A stretch of DNA of 64,000 bases from a bacterium (lineage in GTDB: Bacteria; Oederibacteriota; CAKKQC01): the NCBI GenBank assembly GCA_919901855.1, contig CAKKQC010000034.1, forward strand, positions 7,335 to 71,334. Reading direction: 5' to 3'. Every line of letters begins with the position of its first letter. Positions within the stretch are counted from its first letter, which is position 1. The position numbers were made by a program, and so were the translations under genes. The notes under the pieces were generated by a model, which saw only the letters and a list, made by a program, of their open reading frames with translations, was not told the DNA's origin and searched no databases. This document shows positions 44,409 to 53,498 of this stretch, piece after piece.

Positions 44409-45356
44409 ATGGGGTGGCCTGTAGCCAGACTCGCCCGACTCGGCCCCCTGCTTGGCCTCGCCCTCGTCTACGGCCTCTTCGCCCTCATCGCGCCCCCGAG
44501 CTTCACGACCGTCGGCACCCTGGAGACGATCGCCCGTCAGGCCGCCATCGTCGGCACCGCCTCGCTGGGCATGACCGCCGTGATCATCGCCGGCGGCATC
44601 GATCTCTCCGTGGGCTCCGTGGTCGCCCTCTCGACCGTCGTGATCGCGGCCCTGCTCCAGGCCGGGCAGGGCCCCGTGACCGCCGCTCTCGGCGGCGTGC
44701 TGGCCGGGGTAGCCTCTGGGCTCGTCAACGGCTGGCTCGTGACCCGGCTGCGGATGGTGCCGTTCATCGTGACCCTGGGCACGCTCCTGATCGTGCGCGG
44801 GGCAGCGAAGGGGCTCGCGAACGAGCAGAAGATAGACGCGCCCATCACGGGGCTCAACGACGTGCTGGCGGCCGTGCCGCCGGAGCGGAGCTGGCAGATC
44901 CTGCCGGCGGGGGTGTGGGGGATGCTCATCCTGGCCGTCCTCGTGATCCTGCTCCTGCGCCGCACGGCGTTCGGCCGGCATGTCTTTGCCATCGGGGGCA
45001 ACGAGGAAGCCGCCCGGCTCTCGGGCATCGACGTGGACGCCGTCAAGGTGTGGGTGTATGTCCTCGGCGGCGCCTGCGGCGGGCTCGCGGGTCTCCTCCA
45101 GTTCTCGCGGCTCACGGTCGGGGACCCCACCGTGGCTTCGGGGCTCGAGCTCGACGTCATTGCCGCCGTGGTCATCGGCGGCGGTTCGCTCTCCGGCGGC
45201 GAGGGCTCGGTCCTGGGCTCCGTTCTCGGCGCCCTCGTCATGACCACGATCCGGTGCGGCTGCTCCCAGATGGGGCTGGCCAACTGGATCCAGGAGATCG
45301 TGACCGGCCTCATCATCGTGGCCGCCGTCGCCCTCGACCGGCTGAGGCGGAGGTAG
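44409..45356 (+). CDS. Sugar ABC transporter permease (RbsC type)
   Basis: The 315-residue inner-membrane protein has about 8-10 hydrophobic segments and the BPD_transp_2 signature: ASLGMTAVIIAGGIDLSVGS, VTLGTLLIVRGAAKGLAN, AIGGNEEAARLSGIDVDAVK and AVVIGGGSLSGGEGSVLGSV. It forms the channel for the binding protein at 43373. ATG 44409 gives a normal N-terminus. The cognate ATP-binding protein (RbsA type) is not in the window and must be elsewhere. Confidence 0.9.
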   Translation: MGWPVARLARLGPLLGLALVYGLFALIAPPSFTTVGTLETIARQAAIVGTASLGMTAVIIAGGIDLSVGSVVALSTVVIAALLQAGQGPVTAALGGVLAGVASGLVNGWLVTRLRMVPFIVTLGTLLIVRGAAKGLANEQKIDAPITGLNDVLAAVPPERSWQILPAGVWGMLILAVLVILLLRRTAFGRHVFAIGGNEEAARLSGIDVDAVKVWVYVLGGACGGLAGLLQFSRLTVGDPTVASGLELDVIAAVVIGGGSLSGGEGSVLGSVLGALVMTTIRCGCSQMGLANWIQEIVTGLIIVAAVALDRLRRR

Positions 45357-45377
45357 CGGCGCGTCTACGATCGGGGC

Positions 45378-45397
45378 TATCATGAAGCACAGGGGAG
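45378..45397 (+). promoter_or_regulatory. -10 (TATCAT) and Shine-Dalgarno for the 45402 gene
   Basis: TATCAT at 45378-45383 is followed by GGGGAG at about 45392-45397, 5-10 bases before ATG 45402. This gene therefore appears to have a normal leader, in contrast to the leaderless pattern elsewhere. Confidence 0.4.
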
Positions 45398-45401
45398 CAG
45401 T

Positions 45402-48400
45402 ATGTTATTGAAGTTCTGGAGGCCGTGGCGGTCATGCGCCGGGGTGCTCGTATTGACCCTGCCGGGTCTCTCGGGGGCCCCCGCGCTCGCGGATGGCCTG
45501 CTGGACGAGACCCCGAACACCGCGAGCGACACTCTCACCACGGTGTTCCCGAACTGGGCGAGGGCGCCCGCGGCGTTCTTTGACCTCACCATCTGCGACG
45601 ACGTGACCTGTCCGTTCTGCACCGCCGGCGACATCCAGAGCGTCACCCTCTTCAACTACGGTTCCGCATCGGGCGGTGCCGGCGGCGACATTTCCGGAGT
45701 CTATTTCAACCTGTTCTGTGGGAAGACGAACGCCTGGGGGACTCTCACTTACGCGGGAGTGTGGACCGTGGGCGCGTCGAACTATCCCGCGTGGACCTGG
45801 GTGGGGCCCATCGCGTGGGCGGCTGATCCCGGGTCCGCATGCGCGGGGGACGCACTTCTTTCCACATACGTCGACATCGGTTCCTGCCCCGTCGAGGGGA
45901 GGACCGTCACGATGGGACTTGGGCTCAACGACATCGTGAACCCGGGCCAGCCGGGCGGGGTGTGGGACACCTGCGGCTACCAGGTGCCCAATTGGGGAGG
46001 AGCGCTCCGCACGGGCAACACCAAGTACATCCGGTACGTCCTCAAGTCCGCGGACCGGGTGATCGTTCCCCCCGGCGACACGGTCACCTACACCATCTAC
46101 TATGGCGCGCCGGGAGGTCCCGGGATTTCGAACATCGTGGTGATGGACACCCTTCCCGCGTACACGCACTACGTGGCCGGCTCGGCGGTCCCCGCCCCGG
46201 ATGCCTTCTGGGACCCCGACCCGGGGCCGCCGTTGCGCATGCGCTGGACCCTCCCCGGGGTGGCTTCGACGTCGGGGGGAGCCACGGGCTCGCTCACCTA
46301 CAAGGTGACCGTCGACTGGGGCAACGGCGAGGCGTTCGAGCCCGGGAGTGGGGACGCTGGCGCGCCCGAGGGCGTGCGGCTGGCGAACGTGGCCGCGGTC
46401 GAATTCGTCGGATCGGGGTGCAACGGCCCGTTCGTGAACCCGCCCACGGACACCGTCGTGCGCCGCTACATGATCTGGAAGCTCGCGGACCAGGACGTCC
46501 TGTTCGCGTCCCGCGTCGGAATGCCGGACGACGAGATCACGTATTCGATCTTCCTCACCAACATGTCCACGTCCCGCACGTGGTGGAACCTCGACGTGTG
46601 GGACACGGTCCCGGTCCAGCTCGAGACCTGGGACCCGGGTTTCGGGTTCTGGGACAACTGCGCCGCGCAGTGGACGATGACTCCGACGCTGGGCTGTGCG
46701 CCGGGGGCGCCCGGTGGACTCGTGAACGCATCGGGAACGATCATGACCTGGCGGCTCGGGGACTTCCCGCCGGGAGCGACGATGCGGCTCGACTGGAAGG
46801 CGCACGTCAAGGCCGCGGGGGTGCCCGCCGGTTCGACTGCGCAGGGCTACGTATCCGTGATGGCCCGGGGCCGCTCGGCGGTGGTGGGGGGGAGCGGCCA
46901 CGCGCAGGCCGCGCGCGGGTTCTATCACTCCGCCCTCATCGTCCTGCGGACCACGTACTTCAGTTACGTCGGTCAGGCGGCGGACTCGGGATGCGCGGGG
47001 CTCGCGATCAACCTGTTCCCGCTCAACAAGGCGGCGAACTTCGAACTGCGCAAGCTCGAGAACTACGGCGCGGGGTTCGCCACGTCGGGGGGCAAGAGCG
47101 CTTCGATCAACGTCTTCCAGGGCACGTGCCTGGGGGGGTTCGTCGACGGCGGGTACGGGGGATGCGGGCCCGAGCGCGCGCCGGCCCAGTACTACTGGCT
47201 CGACTCGTGCGCATCCACGCCCAACGCGGTCCTCTACAAGCTGACGTCGAACGTGCCGATCCTGTGGATGCTCATGCCCGAGATCGGGGGCGGGGGTGAC
47301 GCCTTCACGTTCATCCCGTCCACGACGCTGTCATTCTCCGGGTGGACTCTCTATTCCTACCGGCGAAGCGTATCGGGGGAGGTCAAGGCCGGCTGGGGCG
47401 AGTCCTGGGTCGTCTTCAACACCAGCGTCGGTCCCTCCGGCGTATACGACCCCGCGCTCACCACCACCGTCCACCTGTTCCGCTGGGACCCGGCGGCGCT
47501 CCAGTACACGTACCTGAAGTCGGCGGACATCGACAAGAACAGCCTCTACATGCCGTGGGCGGGGTGCCCGCTCGGGGATGATGGGCAGTACAAGATCATC
47601 TCGTCGGACGCCAGGCTGACCGTGTACCAGGGCTACGGCACTTTCGGGGATCCGAACATCACGTTCGCGTACAACGACCACGGTGGCAACGCGCCCACCG
47701 CGGAGGGCGGGACGTTCGTGAGCAAGCCGGGTGCGGCCGGCAGCTTCTACACGCTGGCGAACAACGATCCCGGGGCGTGCAACTTCGAGGTCGGGAACAA
47801 CAGCGCGGGGGTGAAGGCGACGTTCCGGCTGTACCGGTACATGCCCCGAGACCCGAGCCTCGCGGTCACCGGCATCCCGGCGACGCTGTGCGGGACCTCC
47901 GGGACCTGGCAATTGCTGGCCCTGCGGAGCGTGGACGCCGGGATGGCGGCCGTCACGGGCCCCACGGCGAACGCTTTCGTCGGGGGGGCGGCCGGCACTT
48001 ACGACACCGTCACCACCGGGCTGGGCTCCACCGCCAACGCGTGGAAGGTCGAATGGGTCGGGGGCGGCAACCTCTCCGTCTACTCGGGCTCGAGTGTATG
48101 GAGCAACTGGGCCGGCGGGAACATGATGCACGCCGCGGACGGCAACGCCACGGGAACCGAGTTCTGGCTCCACCACGCCACCGGCCAGTCTCCGGGATCG
48201 TGGGCGTTCATCCTTTTCTGCCCGGTCACGGGCATGGCCGTGAACGCGGTGTCCTCCGACGGCTGGTCGGCGACCTACACGACGGACGGGCCCGACCAGG
48301 CCGTCATGTTCACGGACCTCTCCAGCGTCGCCTACGGCGACCGGCGGAACTACGTCTTCCGCCTGCTGGCCGGGGGCGCCCAGGGGGAGATGATGGGCCA

Positions 48401-49157
48401 GCGACACCAGATCCAGTACCGGGAGAAATTCTACACCGCCCCCTTCGTTGCGACGGGCGTTCACTACGACATCATTGCTCCCCCCGTCGTGTTTTCCGGC
48501 CAGCCCTTCTGGATCACGGTGGTCGTGGTCCTGGGCACGGGCACCACCAAGATCGACTACTGCGGCACGACGAGTTTCAGCGCGACCGACCCCACCGCCA
48601 GGATCGCGGGCATCCCGATGGATTCCTACAATTTCACGTGGTCCAGCTCGACCGCGTGCACGAGTGCGCCGGATGAGAACGGGATCAAGCTCTTCATGAA
48701 CGTCTCCCTGTCCGTCCTCGGCGACCAGACTATCGTGGCGGGGGACACCATGGACGGATCCATCACCGGGATCGGCACGACCTACGTGGTCGGAGTGGAC
48801 GTCAAGATCGAGAAACAGCCGAAATTCCAGATCGCGGCGTCGGGGGACACGGTCCGGTTCCGGATATGCTGGAGCAACTACTCGTCCGCGTCCGCCTTCA
48901 CCTTCACCCTCACCGACGCGGTGCCGGTGGGGACGGCCTTCGTGCCCGAGGCCGCGGCCACCGGCCTGGACTGCGGGAACACGGACGGCGTCACGCCGAT
49001 CCCGTCCTACTCCACGCTCTCCACCGCGACCGTGCCGGCTGCCGCCTCGTTCGTTTCCGCGAATCCGGTCGCGGGAACGCGCTGGCTCCGGTGGACCCTG
49101 CCCCAGGTCGGGGTGCAGACGACGGGGTGTGTCTGCTACCGCGTCGTCATTCAATAG
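45402..49157 (+). CDS. Giant secreted protein with DUF11-like repeats, function unknown
   Basis: The 1251-residue protein has a signal peptide (about residues 1-30, ending LSGAPALADG). DUF11-type isopeptide-like modules occur at about 200-330 and 340-500 (TYTIYYGAPG, NIVVMDTLPAYTHYVAGS; ITYSIFLTNMSTS). A large central region (about 500-1000) has aromatic-rich strands and no domain I can name. A third DUF11-like module (about 1125-1251; GDTVRFRICWSNYSSA, TDAVPVGTAFVPEA) ends the protein abruptly, with no YPNP sorting domain. It is probably a surface or extracellular structural protein. Its preferred codons match the neighbours, so transfer is not obvious. Confidence 0.7.
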   Translation: MLLKFWRPWRSCAGVLVLTLPGLSGAPALADGLLDETPNTASDTLTTVFPNWARAPAAFFDLTICDDVTCPFCTAGDIQSVTLFNYGSASGGAGGDISGVYFNLFCGKTNAWGTLTYAGVWTVGASNYPAWTWVGPIAWAADPGSACAGDALLSTYVDIGSCPVEGRTVTMGLGLNDIVNPGQPGGVWDTCGYQVPNWGGALRTGNTKYIRYVLKSADRVIVPPGDTVTYTIYYGAPGGPGISNIVVMDTLPAYTHYVAGSAVPAPDAFWDPDPGPPLRMRWTLPGVASTSGGATGSLTYKVTVDWGNGEAFEPGSGDAGAPEGVRLANVAAVEFVGSGCNGPFVNPPTDTVVRRYMIWKLADQDVLFASRVGMPDDEITYSIFLTNMSTSRTWWNLDVWDTVPVQLETWDPGFGFWDNCAAQWTMTPTLGCAPGAPGGLVNASGTIMTWRLGDFPPGATMRLDWKAHVKAAGVPAGSTAQGYVSVMARGRSAVVGGSGHAQAARGFYHSALIVLRTTYFSYVGQAADSGCAGLAINLFPLNKAANFELRKLENYGAGFATSGGKSASINVFQGTCLGGFVDGGYGGCGPERAPAQYYWLDSCASTPNAVLYKLTSNVPILWMLMPEIGGGGDAFTFIPSTTLSFSGWTLYSYRRSVSGEVKAGWGESWVVFNTSVGPSGVYDPALTTTVHLFRWDPAALQYTYLKSADIDKNSLYMPWAGCPLGDDGQYKIISSDARLTVYQGYGTFGDPNITFAYNDHGGNAPTAEGGTFVSKPGAAGSFYTLANNDPGACNFEVGNNSAGVKATFRLYRYMPRDPSLAVTGIPATLCGTSGTWQLLALRSVDAGMAAVTGPTANAFVGGAAGTYDTVTTGLGSTANAWKVEWVGGGNLSVYSGSSVWSNWAGGNMMHAADGNATGTEFWLHHATGQSPGSWAFILFCPVTGMAVNAVSSDGWSATYTTDGPDQAVMFTDLSSVAYGDRRNYVFRLLAGGAQGEMMGQRHQIQYREKFYTAPFVATGVHYDIIAPPVVFSGQPFWITVVVVLGTGTTKIDYCGTTSFSATDPTARIAGIPMDSYNFTWSSSTACTSAPDENGIKLFMNVSLSVLGDQTIVAGDTMDGSITGIGTTYVVGVDVKIEKQPKFQIAASGDTVRFRICWSNYSSASAFTFTLTDAVPVGTAFVPEAAATGLDCGNTDGVTPIPSYSTLSTATVPAAASFVSANPVAGTRWLRWTLPQVGVQTTGCVCYRVVIQ

Positions 49158-49232
49158 GCGGGCGGGCCGCCATCCCGTTCACGTTGCATGCCCTTCCCGG
49201 CAGGTTCGCTGGCCTGATTCCCGGCGATCCGG

Positions 49233-49238
49233 TACAAT
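49233..49238 (+). promoter_or_regulatory. -10 box (TACAAT) of the tRNA-Lys promoter
   Basis: TACAAT lies 33 bases upstream of the tRNA 5' end, leaving a short 5' leader for RNase P to remove. No strong -35 is visible. Confidence 0.45.
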
Positions 49239-49271
49239 GCTCTGATCGCGCTTGGCGTATGGTCTCGTTTT

Positions 49272-49341
<70 letters not shown>

Positions 49342-49344
<3 letters not shown>

Positions 49345-49397
49345 GCTTTCATAAGCTGGCCCTGAGCGACCGAGCGAGGCGAGGGAGTCGAAGGGCC
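49342..49397. repeat. Hairpin plus REP-like palindrome downstream of tRNA-Lys
   Basis: CCAGCTT/AAGCTGG (49342-49348 with 49353-49359) forms a hairpin at the tRNA 3' end. It is followed by an inverted element bounded by GGCCCT (49358) and AGGGCC (49397), with inner CTGAGCGACC and GAGTCGAAGGG. The CCCTGAGC...GTCGAAGGG pattern is a dispersed intergenic palindrome in many environmental bacteria. Confidence 0.5.
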
Positions 49398-49435
49398 CAG
49401 AGCCAAGGCCGGCACAACGGCCACCGTCCGTGCTC

Positions 49436-49441
49436 TATAAT
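49436..49441 (+). promoter_or_regulatory. TATAAT -10 box for the sugar-uptake operon
   Basis: Consensus TATAAT ends 9 bases before the GTG start at 49451, so the mRNA leader is at most a few bases. No ribosome binding site can fit. Confidence 0.6.
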
Positions 49442-49450
49442 GAGCCCCTC

Positions 49451-50758
49451 GTGAGCCTGCGTCGCGCGTGTCTGGCTATCGCGGCGGCCGGGGTGGCATG
49501 GAGCGCCCCCGGGCCGGCTCGTGCGGCACCCCTCGAGCTCTCGTACTGGGAAAAGTGGACGCGGTTCGAGGGCGACGCCATGATCGCGGTGGTCGCCGAC
49601 TTCAACAAGTCCCAGGACCGCCTGCACGTGACCTACCTGCCGGTCAGCAACGTCGAGCAGAAGGTGCTCGTGGCCACCGCGGGCGGAGATCCACCGGACA
49701 TCGCCGGGCTCTACGCGGCCCAGGTCGTGAGCTACGCGGACAAGAACGCGCTACTGCCGCTTGACGACTACCTGGCCCGGGCCGGGATCACGGCCGCCGA
49801 CTTCATCCCCGTCTTCTGGAACGAATGCGTGTTCCGCGGGCACGTGTGGGCCCTGCCCACTACTCCCGCGACCATCGCCCTGCACTGGAACAAGGGGCTG
49901 TTCCGGAAGGCCGGGATGGACCCGGAGCGCCCGCCGAAGACGATCGGCGAGCTCGATGAGATGGCGGACCGGCTCACGATCCGGGACGCGAGCGGGCACC
50001 TGATCCAGATGGGGTTCATCCCGTGGGAGCCCGGGTGGTGGAACTGGGCGTGGGGGAGGTTCTTCGGCGGGCGGCTCTGGGACGGGGAATCGAAGATCAC
50101 GTGCGACGAGCCGGAGTTCGTCGCCGCCCTCCAGTGGGTCCAGTCCTACGGCAGGAAGTACGGCAAGGACCAGCTCCAGGTTTTCACGAGCGGGTTCGGC
50201 AACTTCGCCTCCCCCCAGAATGCCTTCATGGCGGGGAAGGTCGCGATGGAAATCCAGGGCGTCTGGATGTACAACTTCATCACCCAGTACACGCCGAAGA
50301 TGGAATGGGGGGCCGCGCCGTTTCCGACCGCCAAGCCCGAGCAGTACGGGATGTCGGATGCCGACCTCGACGTGCTCGCGATTCCGCGCGACGCCAGGCA
50401 TCCCGAGGAGTCGTTCGAGTTCATCAAGTACGTGATGACGCGGCCGGCGATGGAGAAGCTCTGCATGGGCCACCGGAAGTTCTCGCCGCTGGCCAAGGTG
50501 AGCCCCGCCTTCTGGGCGAGCCATCCGAACCCGTACATCCGGTTGTTCGATTCGCTCGCCCGGCATCCGCTGACGTTCGCCCTGCCGCATCTCACGATCT
50601 GGCAGGAGTACAGCGAGGAGCTGAGCGTGGCCTTCCAGAAGGTCTATCTGCTCGAGGCCAGCCCTGAGGAGGCGCTCGCGACCGTCAAGGCGCGGATGCA
50701 GAAGCGGCTGGACCGGGAGCTGCGCCGGATGAAGCGGCTCGGGTTGAGCCCCGCATGA
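49451..50758 (+). CDS. Sugar ABC transporter extracellular substrate-binding protein (family 1)
   Basis: The 435-residue protein has a signal peptide (residues 1-26, ending GPARAAP). It is an SBP_bac_1 / UgpB-MalE-like protein: LELSYWEKWTRFEGDAM, FNKSQDRLHVTYLPVSNVEQKVLVA, PDIAGLYAAQVVSYADKNALLPLDDY, AFMAGKVAMEIQGVWM and ARHPEESFEFIKYVMTRPAMEKL. It probably binds an oligosaccharide or glycerol-phosphate-type ligand. GTG 49451 is chosen over upstream codons because the TATAAT box lies just before it and the signal peptide starts there. The stop overlaps the first permease gene (ATGA). Confidence 0.9.
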   Translation: MSLRRACLAIAAAGVAWSAPGPARAAPLELSYWEKWTRFEGDAMIAVVADFNKSQDRLHVTYLPVSNVEQKVLVATAGGDPPDIAGLYAAQVVSYADKNALLPLDDYLARAGITAADFIPVFWNECVFRGHVWALPTTPATIALHWNKGLFRKAGMDPERPPKTIGELDEMADRLTIRDASGHLIQMGFIPWEPGWWNWAWGRFFGGRLWDGESKITCDEPEFVAALQWVQSYGRKYGKDQLQVFTSGFGNFASPQNAFMAGKVAMEIQGVWMYNFITQYTPKMEWGAAPFPTAKPEQYGMSDADLDVLAIPRDARHPEESFEFIKYVMTRPAMEKLCMGHRKFSPLAKVSPAFWASHPNPYIRLFDSLARHPLTFALPHLTIWQEYSEELSVAFQKVYLLEASPEEALATVKARMQKRLDRELRRMKRLGLSPA

Positions 50759-51663
50759 GCCCGGTCGCGCGCGAACCGCTGAGCTCCCGCGTGGGGCGCG
50801 CCGAGTTCCGGTGGGCCATGCTCTTCATCGCGCCTTGGATCATCGGGTTCGGGGTCTTCCTGGCGTACCCCGTGGTCGTGTCGCTCTTCTACAGCTTCTG
50901 CGAATACTCCGTCCTGGCCAAGCCGGTCTGGATCGGGGCGGGGAACTTCCGGGACCTCGCGGACGACGACGTGTTCTGGATCTCGCTGTGGAACACCTTC
51001 CGGTTCGCCGCCTTCGCCCTGCCATTGGGGATGATATTCAGCCTCGGGCTGGCGGCCATGCTGCACATCTGTGCCATCGGGCGGGCGACCTTCCGCGCGA
51101 TATTCTTCCTGCCCTCGCTCGTGCCCGTCGTGGCCAACGCCATCGTCTGGATGTGGATGTTCAACGGGGAGTACGGCCTGCTCAACGCCGGGCTCAAGGT
51201 GTTCGGCCAGCAGGGGGCGAACTGGCTCGGCGACCCGTTCTGGTCGATGCCGGCGCTGATCTTCATGGGGTTCTGGGGGGTCGGCGGCTCGATAATCATC
51301 TTCCTGGCGGCCTTCCAGGAGGTGCCCGTCGAGATGTACGAGGCGGCGGAACTGGACGGGGCTTCCTCGTGGCAGAAGTTCTGGGGGGTGACGGTGCCCC
51401 TGATCTCGCCCGTGATCTTCTTCCAGCTCATCACCGGGATCATCGGCGTCCTCCAGGTCTTCGCCGCGCCCTACATCATGACGGGGGGCGGTCCGATGCG
51501 GCGGACGCTCTTCTACTCCATGTACCTTTACGACAACGCGTTCCGGTACCTGCGCATGGGTTATGCCTGCGCGATGGCGTGGATCCTGTTCCTCCTCATC
51601 CTGGCCCTTACGCTCGTGGCGACCAAGATCTCGGCGCGCTACGTGCACTACCAGGGATCCTGA
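50755..51663 (+). CDS. Sugar ABC transporter permease 1 (UgpA/MalF type)
   Basis: The 302-residue protein has six predicted membrane segments. The EAA loop that docks the ATPase is VEMYEAAELDGASSWQKFWGV. The N-terminus is MLFIAPWIIGFGVFLAYPVV and the C-terminus LVATKISARYVHYQGS. It pairs with the next permease; the two genes overlap by one base (TGATG). It is encoded with its binding protein in one tight operon. Confidence 0.92.
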   Translation: MSPVAREPLSSRVGRAEFRWAMLFIAPWIIGFGVFLAYPVVVSLFYSFCEYSVLAKPVWIGAGNFRDLADDDVFWISLWNTFRFAAFALPLGMIFSLGLAAMLHICAIGRATFRAIFFLPSLVPVVANAIVWMWMFNGEYGLLNAGLKVFGQQGANWLGDPFWSMPALIFMGFWGVGGSIIIFLAAFQEVPVEMYEAAELDGASSWQKFWGVTVPLISPVIFFQLITGIIGVLQVFAAPYIMTGGGPMRRTLFYSMYLYDNAFRYLRMGYACAMAWILFLLILALTLVATKISARYVHYQGS

Positions 51664-52541
51664 TGTCCGACCTGGCGTCCGCTCCCAACGCTCCATGGCT
51701 CGAGCGCAAAGGCTCGAGGGAAATGATCCTCCAGGCGTTCGTCTTCGTCGGACTGGGGCTCCTGGCGGTGCTGTTCCTCCTGCCACTCCTGTGGATGGTC
51801 TCGACCTCGCTCAAGCCCATCGAGGAGACGATGAAGATGCCGCCCACGTTCATCCCAACGTCGCCGAAGTGGGAGAACTTCCGGGAGGCGGTCCAGCGAA
51901 TCCCGTTCCTGAGATATTTCGGGAACACGGTCTGGGTCAGCGTCCTCGGCACCGTGGGGGTCGTCATCTCCTCCTCGCTCGTGGCCTACGGGTTCGCGTT
52001 TCTGCGGTGGCCGGGCCGGGACCTCTTCTTCTGGCTCACGGTGGCGACGATGATGATCCCGTTCCCCGTCATCATGGTGCCCCTGTACGGGGTCTTCCGG
52101 AAGTTCGGCATGATCGGGACGCTGATGCCGCTCTGGCTGCCGGCGTGGTTCGGGTCCGCCTGGGACATATTCCTCATGCGCCAGTTCTTCCTCGGGATCC
52201 CCAAGGACCTCTTGGACGCGGCGCGGATCGACGGCGCGACGGAGTTCCAGATCTGGCGCAAGATCGTCCTGCCGGTGGCGGCCCCGGTAATGGTCGTCGT
52301 CGGGCTGTTCCACGTCATCTACTCGTGGAACGACTTCCTGGGTCCCCTGCTCTACCTCACGAAGCAGGAGAAGTACACGCTGTCACTCGGGCTCCAGTTC
52401 TACCAGAGCCAGAGCGGCGGCACCGAGTGGCACCTCCTGATGGCCGCGTCGGTGCTCATGGTCCTTCCCGTGCTCGTGCTCTTCCTTCTGGGTCAGCGCG
52501 CGCTGATCCGCGGAATCACGATGACGGGCATCAAGATGTGA
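51663..52541 (+). CDS. Sugar ABC transporter permease 2 (UgpE/MalG type)
   Basis: The 292-residue protein has six predicted membrane segments. Its EAA loop is KDLLDAARIDGATEFQIWRKI. Typical MalG-family sequences include LLWMVSTSLKPIEETMKMPP and GQRALIRGITMTGIKM at the C-terminus. It completes a heterodimeric channel. No ATPase gene follows, so a shared MsmX/MalK-like ATPase elsewhere is presumed. Confidence 0.92.
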   Translation: MSDLASAPNAPWLERKGSREMILQAFVFVGLGLLAVLFLLPLLWMVSTSLKPIEETMKMPPTFIPTSPKWENFREAVQRIPFLRYFGNTVWVSVLGTVGVVISSSLVAYGFAFLRWPGRDLFFWLTVATMMIPFPVIMVPLYGVFRKFGMIGTLMPLWLPAWFGSAWDIFLMRQFFLGIPKDLLDAARIDGATEFQIWRKIVLPVAAPVMVVVGLFHVIYSWNDFLGPLLYLTKQEKYTLSLGLQFYQSQSGGTEWHLLMAASVLMVLPVLVLFLLGQRALIRGITMTGIKM

Positions 52542-52618
52542 GCGGGGTACCTGCCGCCGGCTGATCCCGCAAATCATGGCCTGGGCGCGATGCCATCGTG
52601 TTGCATTCTGCGACATGC

Positions 52619-52648
52619 TTGACACGGTTCGCGGCACCACGGTACAGT
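52619..52648 (+). promoter_or_regulatory. Sigma-70-type promoter of the DUF177-rpmF-fab operon
   Basis: TTGACA (52619-52624) is separated by 18 bases from TACAGT (52643-52648). It is the best-formed promoter in the window and leaves a leader of about 100 bases, unlike the leaderless genes. Confidence 0.65.
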
Positions 52649-52680
52649 GAAATCCGCCTCGAATGCCTGCGTCCGCGTGC

Positions 52681-52706
52681 CGCGTCCAGCTAGTCCGCTG
52701 GACGCG
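52681..52706 (+). promoter_or_regulatory. 10-bp hairpin in the leader of the ribosomal-protein/fatty-acid operon
   Basis: Arms 52681-52690 and 52697-52706 are exact complements around TAGTCC, about 50 bases before the first start codon. It could be an attenuator or a binding site; there is no T-tract. Confidence 0.4.
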
Positions 52707-52755
52707 ACGGGTTTCAGGGGGCCAGGGGGTCCCGCGCGGGGAAACGGGAAAGATC

Positions 52756-53283
52756 ATGGAGCGCATCGACGTGCGGAGGCTTGGCAGGGAGCCGATGGCG
52801 TTTAGGTGGGAGGAGCCGGCGGCGACGCTGGGTCTGGAGACGGAGCCGGCCTTCCGGCACGCGATCTCGGTCGAGGTGACCGCGCGCAAGATCGGGGCGC
52901 AGGTGCTGGTGAACGGCGTCGCTTCGAGCCTCATCCGGCTCGAGTGCGGCAGGTGTCTGGAAGCGTTCGAGCGGACGGTGAGAGCGGACGTGGCCATCGC
53001 GTACCGGGAGGGTACGCCGCCCAACCGCCGCGTGGACGTGATCGGGGACGACGAGCCGGAGGCGAGCTGGTACGAGCCTCCGTTCATCGATCCCGGCGAG
53101 GACCTCAGGCAGATCATGCTCGTGGCCATGCCGGACTATCCGGTGTGCCGGGCGGACTGCCGGGGGCTGTGTCCGCAGTGCGGGGCCAACCTGAACCTGG
53201 CCCCGTGCGGGCACAAGGTGGAGGGAACCGACGGGCAGCCCGGAAGGGGCGTGAAAGTGCCCGAGGGTGAAAAGGAGACCTAG
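52756..53283 (+). CDS. DUF177 (YceD) family protein, 23S rRNA/L32-associated
   Basis: The 175-residue protein precedes rpmF, as in most bacteria. It shows the LECGRCLEAFE motif and a C-terminal zinc-like set (CRADCRGLCPQCGANLNLAPC). YceD-family proteins are implicated in 23S rRNA accumulation and L32 assembly. ATG 52756 is preferred over upstream in-frame codons because it follows a purine-rich GGGAAAG stretch and matches the family N-terminus. Confidence 0.85.
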   Translation: MERIDVRRLGREPMAFRWEEPAATLGLETEPAFRHAISVEVTARKIGAQVLVNGVASSLIRLECGRCLEAFERTVRADVAIAYREGTPPNRRVDVIGDDEPEASWYEPPFIDPGEDLRQIMLVAMPDYPVCRADCRGLCPQCGANLNLAPCGHKVEGTDGQPGRGVKVPEGEKET

Positions 53284-53288
53284 ACGAC

Positions 53289-53471
53289 ATGGCGAATCCG
53301 AAACGACGGTTCTCGAAATCCCGGACCCGCATGCGGCGTTCCATCGTGTGGCGCCTGGAGAAGCCCGCGACGTCCTCGTGCCCCCGGTGCAAATCCCCGC
53401 GCGAGCCGCACCGCATCTGCCGGACCTGCGGCTACTACAACGGGAGACAGGTCATCGCGGTCGGTAGCTGA
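53289..53471 (+). CDS. rpmF: Ribosomal protein L32
   Basis: The 60-residue basic protein begins MANPKRRFSKSRTRMRRS. It carries the four-cysteine zinc site (CPRC ... CRTCG) of the C+ form of L32. It starts 5 bases after DUF177 and precedes plsX, the conserved bacterial order. Confidence 0.97.
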   Translation: MANPKRRFSKSRTRMRRSIVWRLEKPATSSCPRCKSPREPHRICRTCGYYNGRQVIAVGS

Positions 53472-53498
53472 CCGTAGAGCGACCACCAGCCACCGCTT

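Noticed and set aside
45382-45411. ATG at 45382 as start of the 45402 gene
   Set aside because: That frame stops after 8 codons; ATG 45402 has a GGGGAG ribosome binding site and a proper signal peptide.
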